Positions 49,902 through 49,914 of a DNA stretch of 49,914 nucleotides are shown piece by piece. The position numbers and the translations under genes are program-made. The DNA is taken from the NCBI GenBank assembly GCA_900768075.1, contig CAAGBN010000046.1, positions 1-49,914 on the forward strand, read 5' to 3'. Origin of the DNA: Clostridia bacterium. GTDB lineage: Bacteria; Bacillota; Clostridia; Oscillospirales; Acutalibacteraceae. Each line of letters starts with the position of its first letter. Position 1 is the stretch's first letter. The notes beneath the pieces were generated by a model that saw only the letters and a list, made by a program, of their open reading frames with translations, was not told the DNA's origin and searched no databases.

Positions 49902-49914
49902 TGCATTTTGTGGC

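Overview
The window looks like a chromosomal segment from a low-to-moderate GC, Gram-positive anaerobic gut Clostridium relative, most likely Ruminococcus or another Oscillospiraceae member. This rests on gene order and protein style: gdpP-rplI-dnaB and tilS-hpt-ftsH blocks, RNase J, a SpoIIIE/FtsK translocase, AGGAGG-type ribosome binding sites, many secreted or cytosolic glycosidases, and Thr-rich secreted proteins. The genus is an inference; no rRNA or tRNA gene is present. Almost everything is on the minus strand. The exception is one FkbM-type methyltransferase gene on the plus strand.

Layout, from low to high coordinates. (1) 38-5603: a two-gene operon of GH2 beta-mannosidase and GH2 beta-galactosidase with a clear sigma-A promoter. 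(2) 5748-9975: argCJBD, the acetylated-ornithine half of arginine synthesis. (3) 10263-12153: rpsB-tsf. (4) 12437-19352: a run of an UppP-like membrane protein, FtsK/SpoIIIE, YgiQ radical SAM protein, a ComEC-like metallo-beta-lactamase hydrolase, a small membrane protein and a DUF3006 protein. (5) 19495-29165: rnj-gdpP-rplI-dnaB-tilS-hpt-ftsH, a housekeeping run from one good promoter. (6) 29376-33350: a very large protein made of two tandem copies of an SDR-like plus LicD-like unit. (7) 33475-37002: GH36 alpha-galactosidase followed by an N-acetylhexosamine-kinase-like gene. (8) 37138-40367: a compact NRPS-like trio of free-standing adenylating enzyme, condensation domain and carrier protein. 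(9) 40573-43858: a THUMP methyltransferase, a prolyl-tRNA deacylase-like protein and two related secreted proteins. (10) 44032-45090: the plus-strand FkbM gene. (11) 45135-49136: potABCD polyamine importer. (12) 49390-49719: a small unknown protein.

The most unusual non-coding signal is a pair of nested palindromic elements at 10111-10195 and 12345-12425, on either side of rpsB-tsf. Each can fold into a closed four-way junction: an 11-bp outer stem enclosing three hairpins, every hairpin loop three nucleotides long, and no unpaired base at the junction. The two copies differ by compensating base changes in the outer stem. Two of the three arms are shared but appear in opposite order. I know of no named family that fits this exactly, and this is my leading candidate for something undescribed.

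The other strong leads are the doubled SDR-LicD protein, in which the second copy has lost active-site residues, and the small adenylation/condensation/carrier cassette, whose condensation and carrier genes overlap by 97 nt. No CRISPR array, insertion sequence, prophage, tRNA or rRNA was found. No gene-free stretch exceeds 300 bases.
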